NCBI GenBank assembly: GCA_020628855.1
Contig: JAHDEL010000004.1
Location: 1 to 64,000 of the forward strand
DNA: 64,000 nucleotides
Source: Saprospiraceae bacterium
Lineage (GTDB): Bacteria; Bacteroidota; Bacteroidia; Chitinophagales; Saprospiraceae
Direction of reading: 5' to 3'
Under the pieces are notes generated by a model that was not told the origin of the DNA, ran no database searches, and saw only the letters and a program-made list of their open reading frames with translations. The position numbers were made by a program, and so were the translations under genes. This document shows, piece after piece, positions 42,869-52,835 of this stretch (within the stretch, counting starts at the first letter, position 1; every line of letters starts with the position of its first letter).

Positions 42869-44363
42869 AGACTACTCTATTTATTCCTTTAACATTATTA
42901 ATTATCTCATTAGACACCTCGGCTAATAACTCGTAAGGCACTCGAGCCCATTCAGCTGTCATCCCATCGGTTGAAGTGACGCATCGCAGGGCAAGAGTAA
43001 ACTCATAAGTTCTTTCATCTCCCATTACTCCAACGGATTTGACAGGCAATAGTATTGTTCCAGCTTGCCAGACCTTGTCGTAATACCCTGATCTTTTCAA
43101 GGCATTAATGAAAATTGCATCGGCCTCTTGATTTAAGCGTACCTTCTCACTATCTACAGCACCTAGAATCCGAATTGCTAGACCTGGACCTGGAAACGGA
43201 TGTCTTCCTAAGATCTCATCATCTACTTCCATGTGTTTACCGACACTTCTTACCTCGTCTTTGAAAAGCATTCGCAATGGCTCTAAAAGCTTTAAGTCTA
43301 GAGTTTCAGGGAGACCACCGACATTATGATGACTCTTAATGGTAACTGATGGACCAAACACTGATACAGATTCGATAACGTCAGGATAGATAGTACCTTG
43401 AGCCAACCAAGAAACATCTTGCATTGATTGAGCTTCTCTTTGGAACACATCAATGAAGATCTTACCTATGATTTTGCGCTTTTCCTCTGGATCTGTCACT
43501 CCTTTCAGTCCTGATAAAAACTCTTCAGAAGCATCGATGGCTATGACATTGAGCCCCCATGATTTATAGAGGTTTGTAACATCTTCAAATTCGTTCTTCC
43601 TCAAAACACCATTATTGACAAATATGCCAGTAAGCTGATCCCCAATTGCTTTATGAATAATTGCTGCAGCAACAGAAGAGTCAACTCCTCCAGACAACCC
43701 AATAATAACTTTCTCATCCTTGACCTCCTCTTTGATAGAAGATATCATGTCCTCCACAAATTTCTGTCGTGTCCAATCTTTCTTGGCATTACACACTCTG
43801 AGCACAAAGTTTTCTAGAAACAGTTTTCCATCAAGGCTATGTGTAACTTCTGGGTGAAATTGGACACAATAAATTGGCTGATCAAACTTTCCTTCTTTGC
43901 TCTTGTAAGCAGCTATAGGAATTGATTCAGTGGCAAGTAACACTTCAAAATCCTCTCCTAGCTGAGCAATAGTATCAGCATGGCTCATCCACACTTGTTC
44001 TTGCTTAAACCCATTAAAAACTGGGTCGTTTTGTTTACTGAGATCAAGGTTTGCCCTGCCATACTCTCGCTTTTCAGAAGCTTCTACTCTTCCTCCTTTA
44101 TATTGAGCAATATACTGAGCGCCATAGCAAATTCCCAAGACTGGCTTCTTCCCTAAGATCGAATCAAGATCAACGTGTAAAACTTGCTCCCCTCTTACAG
44201 AACAAGGGCTACCTGATAGTATAACACCCTTAATCTGAGGGTCAGAAATATCAAATGGCTTATTGTATGGGATAATTTGAGCATTGACACTAAACTCTCG
44301 AATCCTCCGCGCAATTAACTGCGTGTATTGCGATCCAAAATCAAGTATTATAACCTTATCCAT
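42825..44363 (-). CDS. guaA: GMP synthase (glutamine-hydrolysing)
   Basis: 512 residues from the ATG at 44363 ([16 protein letters not shown]). A class I glutamine amidotransferase domain (about 1-190) has nucleophile Cys79 in GICYGAQY and the His/Glu pair in QFHPEVTHS. The ATP-pyrophosphatase domain has the P-loop [12 protein letters not shown]. The C-terminal dimerization domain ends KPPSTIEWE. It converts XMP, Gln and ATP to GMP. A TTG three codons upstream lies inside the -7 promoter element and cannot be the start. The gene overlaps the downstream lipoprotein gene. Confidence 0.97.
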   Translation of the reverse strand: MDKVIILDFGSQYTQLIARRIREFSVNAQIIPYNKPFDISDPQIKGVILSGSPCSVRGEQVLHVDLDSILGKKPVLGICYGAQYIAQYKGGRVEASEKREYGRANLDLSKQNDPVFNGFKQEQVWMSHADTIAQLGEDFEVLLATESIPIAAYKSKEGKFDQPIYCVQFHPEVTHSLDGKLFLENFVLRVCNAKKDWTRQKFVEDMISSIKEEVKDEKVIIGLSGGVDSSVAAAIIHKAIGDQLTGIFVNNGVLRKNEFEDVTNLYKSWGLNVIAIDASEEFLSGLKGVTDPEEKRKIIGKIFIDVFQREAQSMQDVSWLAQGTIYPDVIESVSVFGPSVTIKSHHNVGGLPETLDLKLLEPLRMLFKDEVRSVGKHMEVDDEILGRHPFPGPGLAIRILGAVDSEKVRLNQEADAIFINALKRSGYYDKVWQAGTILLPVKSVGVMGDERTYEFTLALRCVTSTDGMTAEWARVPYELLAEVSNEIINNVKGINRVVYDISTKPPSTIEWE

Positions 44364-44369
44364 AGACCG

Positions 44370-44399
44370 CAAAGATAGCCTGATTTGCGAGATGGCAAA
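44370..44399 (-). promoter_or_regulatory. Promoter of guaA
   Basis: The minus strand has TTTG (44396-44399), 18 bases, TATCTTTG (44370-44377), a near-perfect Bacteroidota promoter. Only 6 bases separate the -7 element from the ATG at 44363, so the transcript should start at or just before the start codon. Confidence 0.75.
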
Positions 44400-44427
44400 T
44401 GCAATACCTGAGAAGAGTTAGATCGAG

Positions 44428-46707
44428 TTATTGCTTAACAAACACTTGAGTATGAGAATATATGTTGTTCTCTATAACAAGAGTATATATTCCTGGCTGT
44501 AATTGATCGACCTTGAGTCGCTGTAAGCCTTCTTCCAATTGCTTTGTGATAAGTAGTTGGCTTACGCTCGAAAAAATACTCACTGTACTTCTCCTATCTA
44601 GTTCAACATTTAAGATTGATACTACTGGGTTTGGATATATAAGGCGCTTTTGCTCACTATGTATTTCTACAGAATTGACAAATTCAGGGTTACTAACTAT
44701 ATCTGTATCATGTATGGCCAATCCCCCTCTCTCATTCGCCACAAGCATTTCTAAATAACCATCCATATCAATATCTGCGACGTCTATAGTAGTCAAGTTA
44801 CCCTCATAAACTCCACCTAAGTTAGCACTTACCGTGTCAAACTTCCCTTCTATATTGTTCTTAATGTTAGTATACATATGTAGCTTTCCCGATTTACTAC
44901 CGGAGAATAGCCATAATGAGTCCACAGTTTCATAAAATACAGGACAACTTCTAGCTTCACTATCTCCTGACCCCTTAATTAGCACTTCTCCCAGTGTAGG
45001 TGTATTTGGCGCCATGGTCAAATCATTATCAAATATTGGATCTCCATCTGTTCCTATATTTTGATAATAGTTCAAACTACCCAATTTGCCATTAAATGAA
45101 TTACCGTTACGCTCTCCAATGACTAAGTCTGCAAGACCATCAGCATTGACATCGAAGATTGCAGGTTTGGCATATTGTCCAGGACGAATATTAAAATATT
45201 GATAGATAGGGTTAGCAAAATCCAATGGGTTACCCTCTCCTGCGATATTTTCTGAATAATAAATGTAGCCAGCAGCGTCACCAACAACCATATCTATGTC
45301 ATTGTCACCATCTAAATCCCCAAAGCTGGGTGCGAACTCGACAGACTCTGCTGAGAACTGATTGTAATCAGCAAAATCAAAATCTACTAAGGAATATGCT
45401 GGTGTTTCTTGTGTTCCAACATTTTCAAAATAGATGAGTCTTCCATTCATTTGGCTATTGTTAGAGAATTCCCCTCTTGTTCCTGCAACAATATCAGCTA
45501 AGCCATCACCATTTACATCGACAAAACGAGCCGATGCAAAAGATCCCAAATCTAGCATCTCATCCTTAAGGAAATCTGACTTTACAAAATCTAGATCATA
45601 ACCGGAATTAGTGCTGTTTTTGTAATACCAGACATTATTTACATTAGCAACATTACTTTCTCCATTGGGTGAAATAATCACATCATTGTTGCCATCTTGA
45701 TTGACATCTAGAACATAAGCTGCAAGGTAAACAGGCATATCTGCTGTTGTAGTCTCTATCGGAAAGTTATAATCTACAGCATTCATCCAAGGAATATCGG
45801 CAGTCCCACCATTTGTCAAAACCGCAATCTTGTTTGAGGTGAGATCACCGATGAGAAGATCATAATCACCATCACCTTCTTGGTCAAATGCAGTAATACA
45901 CGAACCAGCATGACGAAATTCAGTCAATGGCTCTCCAGTCAATTCTGTGTAACAATCTCCAGGGCTTGGGCTGAGCAAAATAGTCTCATTCAATCCACTT
46001 TCTTGAAAACCGCCGTAGCAATCATTTGTCTTTTCAAAGCGCATTTCATCAAAATCTGCACCTTGCTCGACAGTCATATTCTGATAAAAATCCACCTTGC
46101 TTCCAGAAGGATTAAACGAAATGATATCGACATCACCGTCATTATCAAGATCAAGGATTTCTGGCTTATCTATAATACTATTGTAGATTTCTTTCCTTCC
46201 ATCCGGTGACTCATAATAGAGTAACTCCAAATCTTCTCCATCTTTTGCCAACAGTTCAAACTCGTACTTGTCATTAATTATCGATCCTTTGTAACAAGAA
46301 ATTGCTGCAAAACTGCCAACAACTGAACCTGTGAAAATATCACTCACTCCGTCATTGTTATAGTCTCTAATAATAACCCACTTTAAGAGTGTCGGTAAGA
46401 TTGAAGCATATTCAGGAGCATAGATGTAAGTCTCTTTTTCAACATCAAATAGATAAGTGATAACAATATCACCAACTCTATCAAAGATCACCAAATCATT
46501 ATAGCCATCAAGATCTAAGTCCATAGCATTGAACTGTGGGGCAACTAAGCCACCTGCAAAAGGACTATTCAAGATTTTACCATTCCAATCAAATCTAACA
46601 TCAGCCAATTGATAGGACTGCGCAAAACTCACAGAAGCTAGGCTTGATAAACAAAAGATGAACCACAAACTCTTGATATGGAAAATTAAAGCTTTACTTT
46701 GGTACAT
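44428..46707 (-). CDS. FG-GAP/VCBS-repeat protein with T9SS type A sorting domain
   Basis: A 759-residue exported protein with a signal peptide at about 1-29 (ends SVSFAQ). The body is a likely beta-propeller of FG-GAP/VCBS repeats with at least nine calcium-binding-type D-x-D/N-x-D-G motifs (DLDLDGYNDLV, DYNNDGVSDIF, DLDNDGDVDII, DVNGDGLADIV, DIDMDGYLEML and others). The last 70 residues are a type A T9SS sorting domain (LIYPNPVVSILNVEL to the end). Such proteins are surface or secreted adhesins or carbohydrate-binding factors. The start codon is only 14 bases from the divergent antiporter gene, so its promoter must lie within that gene. Confidence 0.92.
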   Translation of the reverse strand: MYQSKALIFHIKSLWFIFCLSSLASVSFAQSYQLADVRFDWNGKILNSPFAGGLVAPQFNAMDLDLDGYNDLVIFDRVGDIVITYLFDVEKETYIYAPEYASILPTLLKWVIIRDYNNDGVSDIFTGSVVGSFAAISCYKGSIINDKYEFELLAKDGEDLELLYYESPDGRKEIYNSIIDKPEILDLDNDGDVDIISFNPSGSKVDFYQNMTVEQGADFDEMRFEKTNDCYGGFQESGLNETILLSPSPGDCYTELTGEPLTEFRHAGSCITAFDQEGDGDYDLLIGDLTSNKIAVLTNGGTADIPWMNAVDYNFPIETTTADMPVYLAAYVLDVNQDGNNDVIISPNGESNVANVNNVWYYKNSTNSGYDLDFVKSDFLKDEMLDLGSFASARFVDVNGDGLADIVAGTRGEFSNNSQMNGRLIYFENVGTQETPAYSLVDFDFADYNQFSAESVEFAPSFGDLDGDNDIDMVVGDAAGYIYYSENIAGEGNPLDFANPIYQYFNIRPGQYAKPAIFDVNADGLADLVIGERNGNSFNGKLGSLNYYQNIGTDGDPIFDNDLTMAPNTPTLGEVLIKGSGDSEARSCPVFYETVDSLWLFSGSKSGKLHMYTNIKNNIEGKFDTVSANLGGVYEGNLTTIDVADIDMDGYLEMLVANERGGLAIHDTDIVSNPEFVNSVEIHSEQKRLIYPNPVVSILNVELDRRSTVSIFSSVSQLLITKQLEEGLQRLKVDQLQPGIYTLVIENNIYSHTQVFVKQ
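46673..46701 (+). promoter_or_regulatory. Putative promoter of the NhaC-type antiporter gene
   Basis: TTG (46673-46675), 18 bases, TTACTTTG (46694-46701), with one mismatch to TAnnTTTG. It lies 20 bases before the ATG at 46722 and is entirely inside the 5' coding region of the divergent FG-GAP gene. Confidence 0.45.
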
Positions 46708-46721
46708 AAAGTCACTGTTAT

Positions 46722-48725
46722 ATGAAGAAGTTTTTCACTATCCTACTCACAATCTGCACATTGACATTTGGGTACACCCAGCTGGATAGTCTTCAAGTCA
46801 ACAAAGTTACTCCTCTACAAACAACCAAACTTGATATTCAAGGTAAAGTGTCTGAAATACTACCTCTCAACGACAAAATAGAAATCAAACTCAAAGAAAA
46901 TCTCTCAGGGCACTCAACAATTCAATGTAATGATGAAGCAAAGGCTTTACAGTTTACAAATGGGGTTGCCTATCTACCACTGGAAGAAAGTGGTTTGCAT
47001 TTTATCAAGCATGATTCTGGACAAAGTTTGATGTATCATGACTCTCAGAAGAACCAAACGAAAAAAATACCACTCTGGCTGTCACTCATTCCACCTTTAC
47101 TTGCTATCCTTTTAGCTCTGGTTTTCAAGGAAGTGCTGACTTCTCTATTTATAGGTATCTGGGCTGGTGTATTTATCATCTATGGAATGCAGTTTGGCTC
47201 TATTTCAATGTATTTCAAATCATTGATGTCGTCATTAGATACCTATATTATTGGAGCTTTGGCAGATGCCGATCACTTATCTGTAATTGTTTTCTCTCTA
47301 CTTATTGGTGCTATGGTTGCATTGATATCTAAAAATGGAGGTATGCACGGCATCGTAGATAGCCTAGGAAGATTTGCAAAAAACAGAAAATCCACACAAA
47401 AGACAACTTGGTTATTGGGTATACTCATCTTCTTTGATGATTATGCTAATACTCTCATTGTTGGAAATACTATGCGCTCAGTGACTGACAAATTTCGCAT
47501 CAGTAGAGAAAAACTTGCTTACATTGTTGATAGCACAGCTGCGCCAGTGGCAGCAATTGCATTTATTACGACGTGGATAGGGGCAGAACTTGGGTATATA
47601 GGAGATAGTATTCAAGCTTTGAATATTCAATCTACACCCTATGCGCTTTTCATTGCTTCTTTAAAATATTCATTCTATCCCATCCTGACTCTCTTTTTCA
47701 TTTACTTCTTAATAAATCAAGAAAAAGACTATGGACCAATGTACAAAGCAGAGCAGCGTGCTATACAGACAGGTCAGGTTTCTCCAGCTGCAAATCAGGA
47801 TGAAGATGAGCCAAACATGGAAGACCTTTCTCCTGTCAAAGACGCTCCACGTAATTGGCTTCATGCAGCTATACCTATCGTGACGGTTATTGATGTTACT
47901 ATTCTCGGATTATTAATTACAGGATTCCAATCAGCGAGTGAAACATATGGTGTTGATGGATCATGGTTTGATATTTGGCCTAGTTTAGAAGGTTCTAATA
48001 GTTTTTCGAAATTGGGAACCTTAATAGGAATGTCTAATTCTTATGCAGCCTTACTTTGGTCATCTTTTGCTGGCGTCTTGGTAGCACTTATAATTACTAT
48101 AGGATCTGGAACAATGCGATTGCATGATTGTATGCATTGGCTAGTTACTGGCTTCAAAACAATGTTACCTGCCATCCTAGTCCTAGTCCTTGCTTGGTCT
48201 TTGGCAAGTGTTACTGGAGAATTAAGGACTTCTGAATACTTGAGTAACCTGTTCAGTGATAAAGTAAACCCTTATCTGCTACCAGCAATTATCTTCATTC
48301 TTGCTGCATTTATAGCATTTAGTACTGGTAGTAGTTGGAGTACAATGGCAATACTCTATCCTATTGCAATACCAACTGCATATGCTGTCTGTAATGCCTC
48401 AGGTATTGACCCTGTTGTCACCCATGAAATATTACTTTGTACTATTGCAACTGTACTTGCGGCAAGTGTACTTGGAGATCATTGTAGTCCCATCTCTGAT
48501 ACGACCATCCTGAGCAGCCTTGCTTCAGATTGTAATCATATTGATCATGTCAGGACTCAACTTCCTTACGCACTGACAGTTGGGGTTGTAAGCATAATAG
48601 GTATTACAGTAGCTATTCTTTTGGGTGGTGGGTTACTTATTTGCTTTTTGACCTTACTTGTCTGTCTTGCTGTTTTGTATTTCTTTGTACGTTGGATGGG
48701 ACGGAATCCTGCAATTGCTGAATAG
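46722..48725 (+). CDS. NhaC-family Na+/H+ antiporter with N-terminal exported domain
   Basis: A 667-residue protein. Residues 1-19 look like a signal peptide (ends FGYTQ), and about 20-115 form a soluble beta-rich domain that should face the periplasm. From about 118 on there are roughly a dozen membrane segments with NhaC-family motifs: FFDDYANTLIVGNTMRSVTDKF near 235-260 and VLGDHCSPISDTTILSSL near 585-605. The family exchanges Na+ for H+, though some members carry organic acids or amino acids. The extra exported N-terminal domain is not part of typical NhaC. Its last 89 bases overlap the convergent lipoprotein gene. Confidence 0.88.
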   Translation: MKKFFTILLTICTLTFGYTQLDSLQVNKVTPLQTTKLDIQGKVSEILPLNDKIEIKLKENLSGHSTIQCNDEAKALQFTNGVAYLPLEESGLHFIKHDSGQSLMYHDSQKNQTKKIPLWLSLIPPLLAILLALVFKEVLTSLFIGIWAGVFIIYGMQFGSISMYFKSLMSSLDTYIIGALADADHLSVIVFSLLIGAMVALISKNGGMHGIVDSLGRFAKNRKSTQKTTWLLGILIFFDDYANTLIVGNTMRSVTDKFRISREKLAYIVDSTAAPVAAIAFITTWIGAELGYIGDSIQALNIQSTPYALFIASLKYSFYPILTLFFIYFLINQEKDYGPMYKAEQRAIQTGQVSPAANQDEDEPNMEDLSPVKDAPRNWLHAAIPIVTVIDVTILGLLITGFQSASETYGVDGSWFDIWPSLEGSNSFSKLGTLIGMSNSYAALLWSSFAGVLVALIITIGSGTMRLHDCMHWLVTGFKTMLPAILVLVLAWSLASVTGELRTSEYLSNLFSDKVNPYLLPAIIFILAAFIAFSTGSSWSTMAILYPIAIPTAYAVCNASGIDPVVTHEILLCTIATVLAASVLGDHCSPISDTTILSSLASDCNHIDHVRTQLPYALTVGVVSIIGITVAILLGGGLLICFLTLLVCLAVLYFFVRWMGRNPAIAE

Positions 48726-49062
48726 AGTCAGATAATACAGTTATACGAGTTGTTACTGAATCTAAAAAGAGCTTATAGTGGTCAGGATCATCTTGCAATG
48801 TTTCTAAAAAGCTCCTAAACTTTTGGTGCTCGATTCCATGTATTTCCTCAATTTGCGAAATCAGATTCTCCATTACGCTATCTCTTTGATTATACGATGT
48901 TTTAGAATACACTTTGTTGGCAAAAATGAGGTCAGCCATCATATTAATGTGGCCTTGATCGAATTCAATCCGAGTATTGGTTTCTTCGGACTTACAACCG
49001 ATAAAAACATTGGGGGCTAATATTACAATAATTAATATCTGTAATAATCTTGAGATCGTCAT
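48637..49062 (-). CDS. DUF4296-like lipoprotein
   Basis: A 141-residue lipoprotein with a lipobox ending in Cys23 (FIGC). The mature part fits the small Bacteroidota family DUF4296: a helix with an N-terminal H-x-x-M pattern, a central segment I-x-x-x-x-F-x-x-x-L, and a DPDHYKLFLDSV motif at about 92-103. The tail is Gln/Lys/Arg-rich. No function is known for the family. It overlaps the convergent antiporter gene by 89 bases, unusually long for this window, and much of that lies in the tail, so a shorter true 3' end cannot be ruled out. An exact TAnnTTTG is 8 bases upstream. Confidence 0.72.
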   Translation of the reverse strand: MTISRLLQILIIVILAPNVFIGCKSEETNTRIEFDQGHINMMADLIFANKVYSKTSYNQRDSVMENLISQIEEIHGIEHQKFRSFLETLQDDPDHYKLFLDSVTTRITVLSDSIQQLQDSVPSNVQRNTKQQDRQVRSKSK

Positions 49063-49070
49063 AAGTTGAC

Positions 49071-49078
49071 CAAATATA
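49071..49078 (-). promoter_or_regulatory. -7 promoter element for the DUF4296-like gene
   Basis: The minus strand has TATATTTG, an exact TAnnTTTG, 8 bases before the ATG at 49062. No -33 TTG is seen and the context is AT-rich. Confidence 0.4.
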
Positions 49079-49096
49079 AATCTATATTTACGAGTT

Positions 49097-50731
49097 ATGG
49101 AATCTTCCTTTCTTCAAAAACTCTTATTTCTCGAAAGTATTTTCAATGAAAATGAATTTCTTGAAGGAGAAGAAAGGTATGACACGCTCTCTGATTCGAT
49201 TAAAATCAAGAAACAAAGGAGTAAATTTCTTATTAGTATAGAGGAAAAAGAAATTGAGGTAAGCATCAAAAAAGGAAAACTTGTCTTTGCTGCTGAACCT
49301 CCCACTCCAAAAAACAAACCAAGAGTCGATGAGGTTGTCTCAGCCCTTGCCCTCAGAAAGTTTCTTCAAGATGCAGAAATCGCGAAAAAAAATCAGGTCA
49401 GGAAAAGAAGGAGTACAAAGAAATCGGATCAAATCTTAGATAAGATACCTCATGAACAACTTATCCTTTTCTTAAGAAGATATGCAAGAAAGGATCCTCA
49501 CTTTGAAATTAAACTCTTATCGAACTTTATACTGCAATATTCTGATGCAGAGCACAAATATGACAAAGTACTAGAGAAGATTATAAAACCTAAATCTGAA
49601 CACAGTCCTAAACTGCCTCAAAAGTCTTTGCAAACTTTCTATTTTATGCTTGAATCCTTCAAAGGTCAAGCAGAAGACCTCTATTCCTTACAAAAATTTG
49701 ATGAACTCCTTCCACTTCTTATTGCCTGCATTAAGAAAACAGCTTATGCTTCGAAGGTTTATGAAATAAATCAAGATAAACTTGAAGCGTATAATAGCAC
49801 TTTTCATGACATTCTTGATAGAATGTGCAAGCAAGAGCTAGCACCTAGTTTTGCTGTTTCTGTCCTGAATCATATAGTTGAAATCGTTACGCTGAGTTAC
49901 TATTTCCCTAAGAAAATAACAAACAGTGCTTATCATACTCTTTACAAACATCCATTATTAGACAAAGCAAACATTGTAGAAATCTTAGATGCTCTAAAAT
50001 TAAAGTTTGCTAGATCCGAAAAAATAGGAAGACTTCCACTGCAAACTACAGCTGCTATGTTAGCGAGTAGATATGCATCAACTTGCGAAACCTATTTTGA
50101 GTACTGGAATAACCAAGAACACATTCATGTGCTACAGAACCTATTGGATCTAGGTTGTGATGAAGCATGTGATGTCTTGACTGGCAAACTTCAATATACA
50201 GAAGGACTTGAAAAAGATTTAGCTTTGGTAATAGCTGAAAAAGAATTGAGAATTGGTAATGAAAAATCGGCGATTAAACATTACTTAAAATGGATAAACT
50301 ATAAGCCAAAAGTATTCGAACTCATCAAGCGACTTGAGCGTATAAACCCTGAAATTCTTGATGAAAGTGGCAAAGCACTGTATCAACAATTAGGTGGTTA
50401 CAAAATTGAAGAACAGGCAAAAGTCCTAAGTAGACTTGCACTCCATACTCAGTTAAAATCTCTTCTTCAAGAACATATGCGTCTAGACATTATGCAACAT
50501 TATGATAAGAGTTTGTTGATAGAAGATGCTGATTTTGTCAAAATGTTTTATACATCTTGGATTAAGAAATATCTCATCGAGCATTTTGGAGATAAAAGTG
50601 TACAACAAGTTGGCAAAGTGATTAATCATTTGAAGTCAATCGGAATGAAACAGTTTTCTGAAAGTCTCAAGTCTGAATTAAAAAAAGAATTTAACGAAAG
50701 GAAAAGTTTAAAAAATCAAATTACACTATAG
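49097..50731 (+). CDS. Unknown helical-repeat protein
   Basis: 544 residues without signal or membrane segments. The first 70 residues look beta-rich and charged. From about 105 on it appears all-helical. A segment near 113-140 (DKIPHEQLILFLRRYARKD) resembles the helical region that follows the zinc finger in SWIM-type proteins, but no SWIM C-x-C-x(n)-C-x-H motif is present here. The rest reads as TPR/HEAT-like helix pairs. I do not assign a function. It ends 5 bases before the phosphoglucomutase gene, so the two could be one operon. Its start is 34 bases from the divergent lipoprotein gene. Confidence 0.7.
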   Translation: MESSFLQKLLFLESIFNENEFLEGEERYDTLSDSIKIKKQRSKFLISIEEKEIEVSIKKGKLVFAAEPPTPKNKPRVDEVVSALALRKFLQDAEIAKKNQVRKRRSTKKSDQILDKIPHEQLILFLRRYARKDPHFEIKLLSNFILQYSDAEHKYDKVLEKIIKPKSEHSPKLPQKSLQTFYFMLESFKGQAEDLYSLQKFDELLPLLIACIKKTAYASKVYEINQDKLEAYNSTFHDILDRMCKQELAPSFAVSVLNHIVEIVTLSYYFPKKITNSAYHTLYKHPLLDKANIVEILDALKLKFARSEKIGRLPLQTTAAMLASRYASTCETYFEYWNNQEHIHVLQNLLDLGCDEACDVLTGKLQYTEGLEKDLALVIAEKELRIGNEKSAIKHYLKWINYKPKVFELIKRLERINPEILDESGKALYQQLGGYKIEEQAKVLSRLALHTQLKSLLQEHMRLDIMQHYDKSLLIEDADFVKMFYTSWIKKYLIEHFGDKSVQQVGKVINHLKSIGMKQFSESLKSELKKEFNERKSLKNQITL

Positions 50732-50736
50732 GCACT

Positions 50737-51393
50737 ATGTCGAAACTAGAAGCATGCATTTTTGATCTTGACGGCGTACTTGTAGATACTGCAAAGTATC
50801 ACTACACTGCTTGGCACGACTTGGCCCAAGAATTTGACATTGAGCTAACAACAGAAGAAAATGAAAAGCTTAAGGGTGTGAGTAGAAGAGACTCCCTAAT
50901 ACATATTCTAAATCTTGGTGGTAAGGTACTTACTGAGGACGAGATTAATCATTGGTGCGAAGTGAAGAATACGCACTACCTTGAACTTATAGCCGGAATG
51001 GATGCCGATGAACTCTTACCTGATGTCATTAGAATACTTGATTTGTTAAAAGACAATGCGATCAAAATAGGATTAGGTTCGGCTAGCAAGAATGCTCCTT
51101 TCATTCTAGAAAAAACCAATATTGCTCACTATTTCCAAAGTGTAGTCTGCGGTCTAGATGTTATCAATTCAAAACCGCACCCTGAAGTATTCTTAAAAGG
51201 AGCAGAACAATTGGATGTTGATCCTAGCAACTGTATTGTTTTTGAAGATTCTATCAAAGGGATAATAGCGGCTAATACGGGTGGTTTTATTTCAGTTGGG
51301 GTCGGAGATCCAGAAGAATTGAATCAAGCAGCACATAACATCAAAGACTTTACAGGTCTTACTCTCAAGAGCCTACAATCACTTTTTTCTTAA
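50737..51393 (+). CDS. pgmB: Beta-phosphoglucomutase-type HAD enzyme
   Basis: A 218-residue HAD-superfamily phosphotransferase. The nucleophile and general acid are the two Asp of FDLDGVLVDT near the N-terminus (Asp9, Asp11). The cap domain contains KLKGVSRRDSLIHIL, the substrate-specific loop of beta-phosphoglucomutases. GLGSASKNAP carries motif II, SKPHPEVF motif III with Lys, and VFEDSIKGI motif IV. It converts beta-glucose-1-phosphate to glucose-6-phosphate after disaccharide phosphorolysis. It is followed 20 bases later by a GH13 lipoprotein, which fits alpha-glucan or maltose use. No maltose or trehalose phosphorylase is in view. Confidence 0.92.
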   Translation: MSKLEACIFDLDGVLVDTAKYHYTAWHDLAQEFDIELTTEENEKLKGVSRRDSLIHILNLGGKVLTEDEINHWCEVKNTHYLELIAGMDADELLPDVIRILDLLKDNAIKIGLGSASKNAPFILEKTNIAHYFQSVVCGLDVINSKPHPEVFLKGAEQLDVDPSNCIVFEDSIKGIIAANTGGFISVGVGDPEELNQAAHNIKDFTGLTLKSLQSLFS

Positions 51394-51413
51394 TACTAAC
51401 TTTATCTAAGCAT

Positions 51414-52835
51414 ATGAAATACTGTTTTTACCTTTTAACTCTCTTTTGCATGTTCTCATGTCAACAAGGCCAATCGCCTTCGTCTAAGGCATCAGAAGCT
51501 ACCTCAACCACAGTACAAGATCCTGTCAGTCCAGAAGAAATAACAATGGCTGATGACTTTTTCCCAATTTGGTTGAAGAACGCAAATATTTATGAGGTGA
51601 ACATTAGACAGTATACAGAAGAAGGCACATTCAATGCTTTTGCTAAGCATATCCCTAGACTTAAGCAAATGGGAGTCGATATTCTTTGGTTAATGCCAGT
51701 GTATCCAATTTCAAAAACTAAGCGGAAAGGTACACTCGGGTCGTACTACTCAGTGTCAGATTATGCTAAAGTCAATCCTGAATTCGGAACACTTGAGGAT
51801 TTTAGAAACATGGTGAAAACAATCCATAAGAATGATATGAAGATCATACTGGACTTTGTTCCTAACCATACTGGATGGGATCATTCATGGATTACTGAGC
51901 ATCCTGATTATTACACTAAAGATGCAAAAGGGAATATAATTGATCCTATCGATCCCAACACTGGTGAAAGCTGGGGCTGGACTGATGTAGCTGATCTTAA
52001 TTTCGATAATGGAGACATGAGAAAAGCAATGATCAAAGATTTGAGATATTGGGTAATGGCTGAGAACATTGACGGCTTTAGAATGGATGTGGCAAGTAAT
52101 GTACCTGAGGGCTTTTGGGCTCAGGCTAGCAAAGAATTATTTGGAGCTAAGAAAGAGATCTTCATGCTTGCAGAAGCGGAAGCACCCGAACTGAGAAATA
52201 AGCGTTATTTCCAAGCGGATTATGGATGGGAATTTCACCACATACTCAACCAAGTAGCCAAGTCAGAAGCTGGGCCTAAAGAAATTGTAGAATGGTATAC
52301 TGCGAATCAGGCAAAGTATAGTTCAGGTTTCCATATGCACTTCACATCAAATCATGACGAGAATAGCTGGAATGGTACAACTGAAGAGCGTATGGGTGAG
52401 GCACATCGAGCGCTTTCTGCCCTTGCTTTTACTTTTGATGGTATGCCTCTTATCTATGGTGGTCAGGAAGAACCTCTACGCAAAAGATTAGAGTTTTTTG
52501 AGAAAGATAATATTGGATTCAAAGAATTTGCTGAAGAAGACTTCTATCAAAAACTGCTACACATTAAGCATGTCAATCCAGCGCTTTGGAATGGGAAATT
52601 TGGTGGTAAACCTCAAATTTTACAAGCAGATGATCAGATTCTAGCTTACAAGAAGCAAAAAGATAATTTCTCCTGCTATGGCATATTTAATCTCTCTGAA
52701 GAAAATGCCACTTACATTCTTCCTGAGACATTGACTCGGTATAATAACGTTATACCTGGCAAGAATTTCACAATGAGTAAAGGAGGAGAAATCAATCTTG
52801 AGCCATGGGGCTACATGGTACTGAGTAATTTCTAA
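51414..52835 (+). CDS. GH13 alpha-amylase-family lipoprotein
   Basis: A 473-residue surface or periplasmic lipoprotein with lipobox CMFSC (Cys16), then a Ser/Thr linker to about 45. The (beta/alpha)8 barrel shows the GH13 motifs: DFVPNHT, GFRMDVASN (nucleophile Asp225), a catalytic Glu in LAEAEAPE, and TSNHDENSW (transition-state Asp). A beta-sandwich-like C-terminal part follows. It probably hydrolyses alpha-1,4-glucans or maltodextrins outside the cytoplasm and works with the adjacent beta-phosphoglucomutase. No susC/susD pair is nearby. The stop codon shares a CTAA with the convergent gene. Confidence 0.92.
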   Translation: MKYCFYLLTLFCMFSCQQGQSPSSKASEATSTTVQDPVSPEEITMADDFFPIWLKNANIYEVNIRQYTEEGTFNAFAKHIPRLKQMGVDILWLMPVYPISKTKRKGTLGSYYSVSDYAKVNPEFGTLEDFRNMVKTIHKNDMKIILDFVPNHTGWDHSWITEHPDYYTKDAKGNIIDPIDPNTGESWGWTDVADLNFDNGDMRKAMIKDLRYWVMAENIDGFRMDVASNVPEGFWAQASKELFGAKKEIFMLAEAEAPELRNKRYFQADYGWEFHHILNQVAKSEAGPKEIVEWYTANQAKYSSGFHMHFTSNHDENSWNGTTEERMGEAHRALSALAFTFDGMPLIYGGQEEPLRKRLEFFEKDNIGFKEFAEEDFYQKLLHIKHVNPALWNGKFGGKPQILQADDQILAYKKQKDNFSCYGIFNLSEENATYILPETLTRYNNVIPGKNFTMSKGGEINLEPWGYMVLSNF

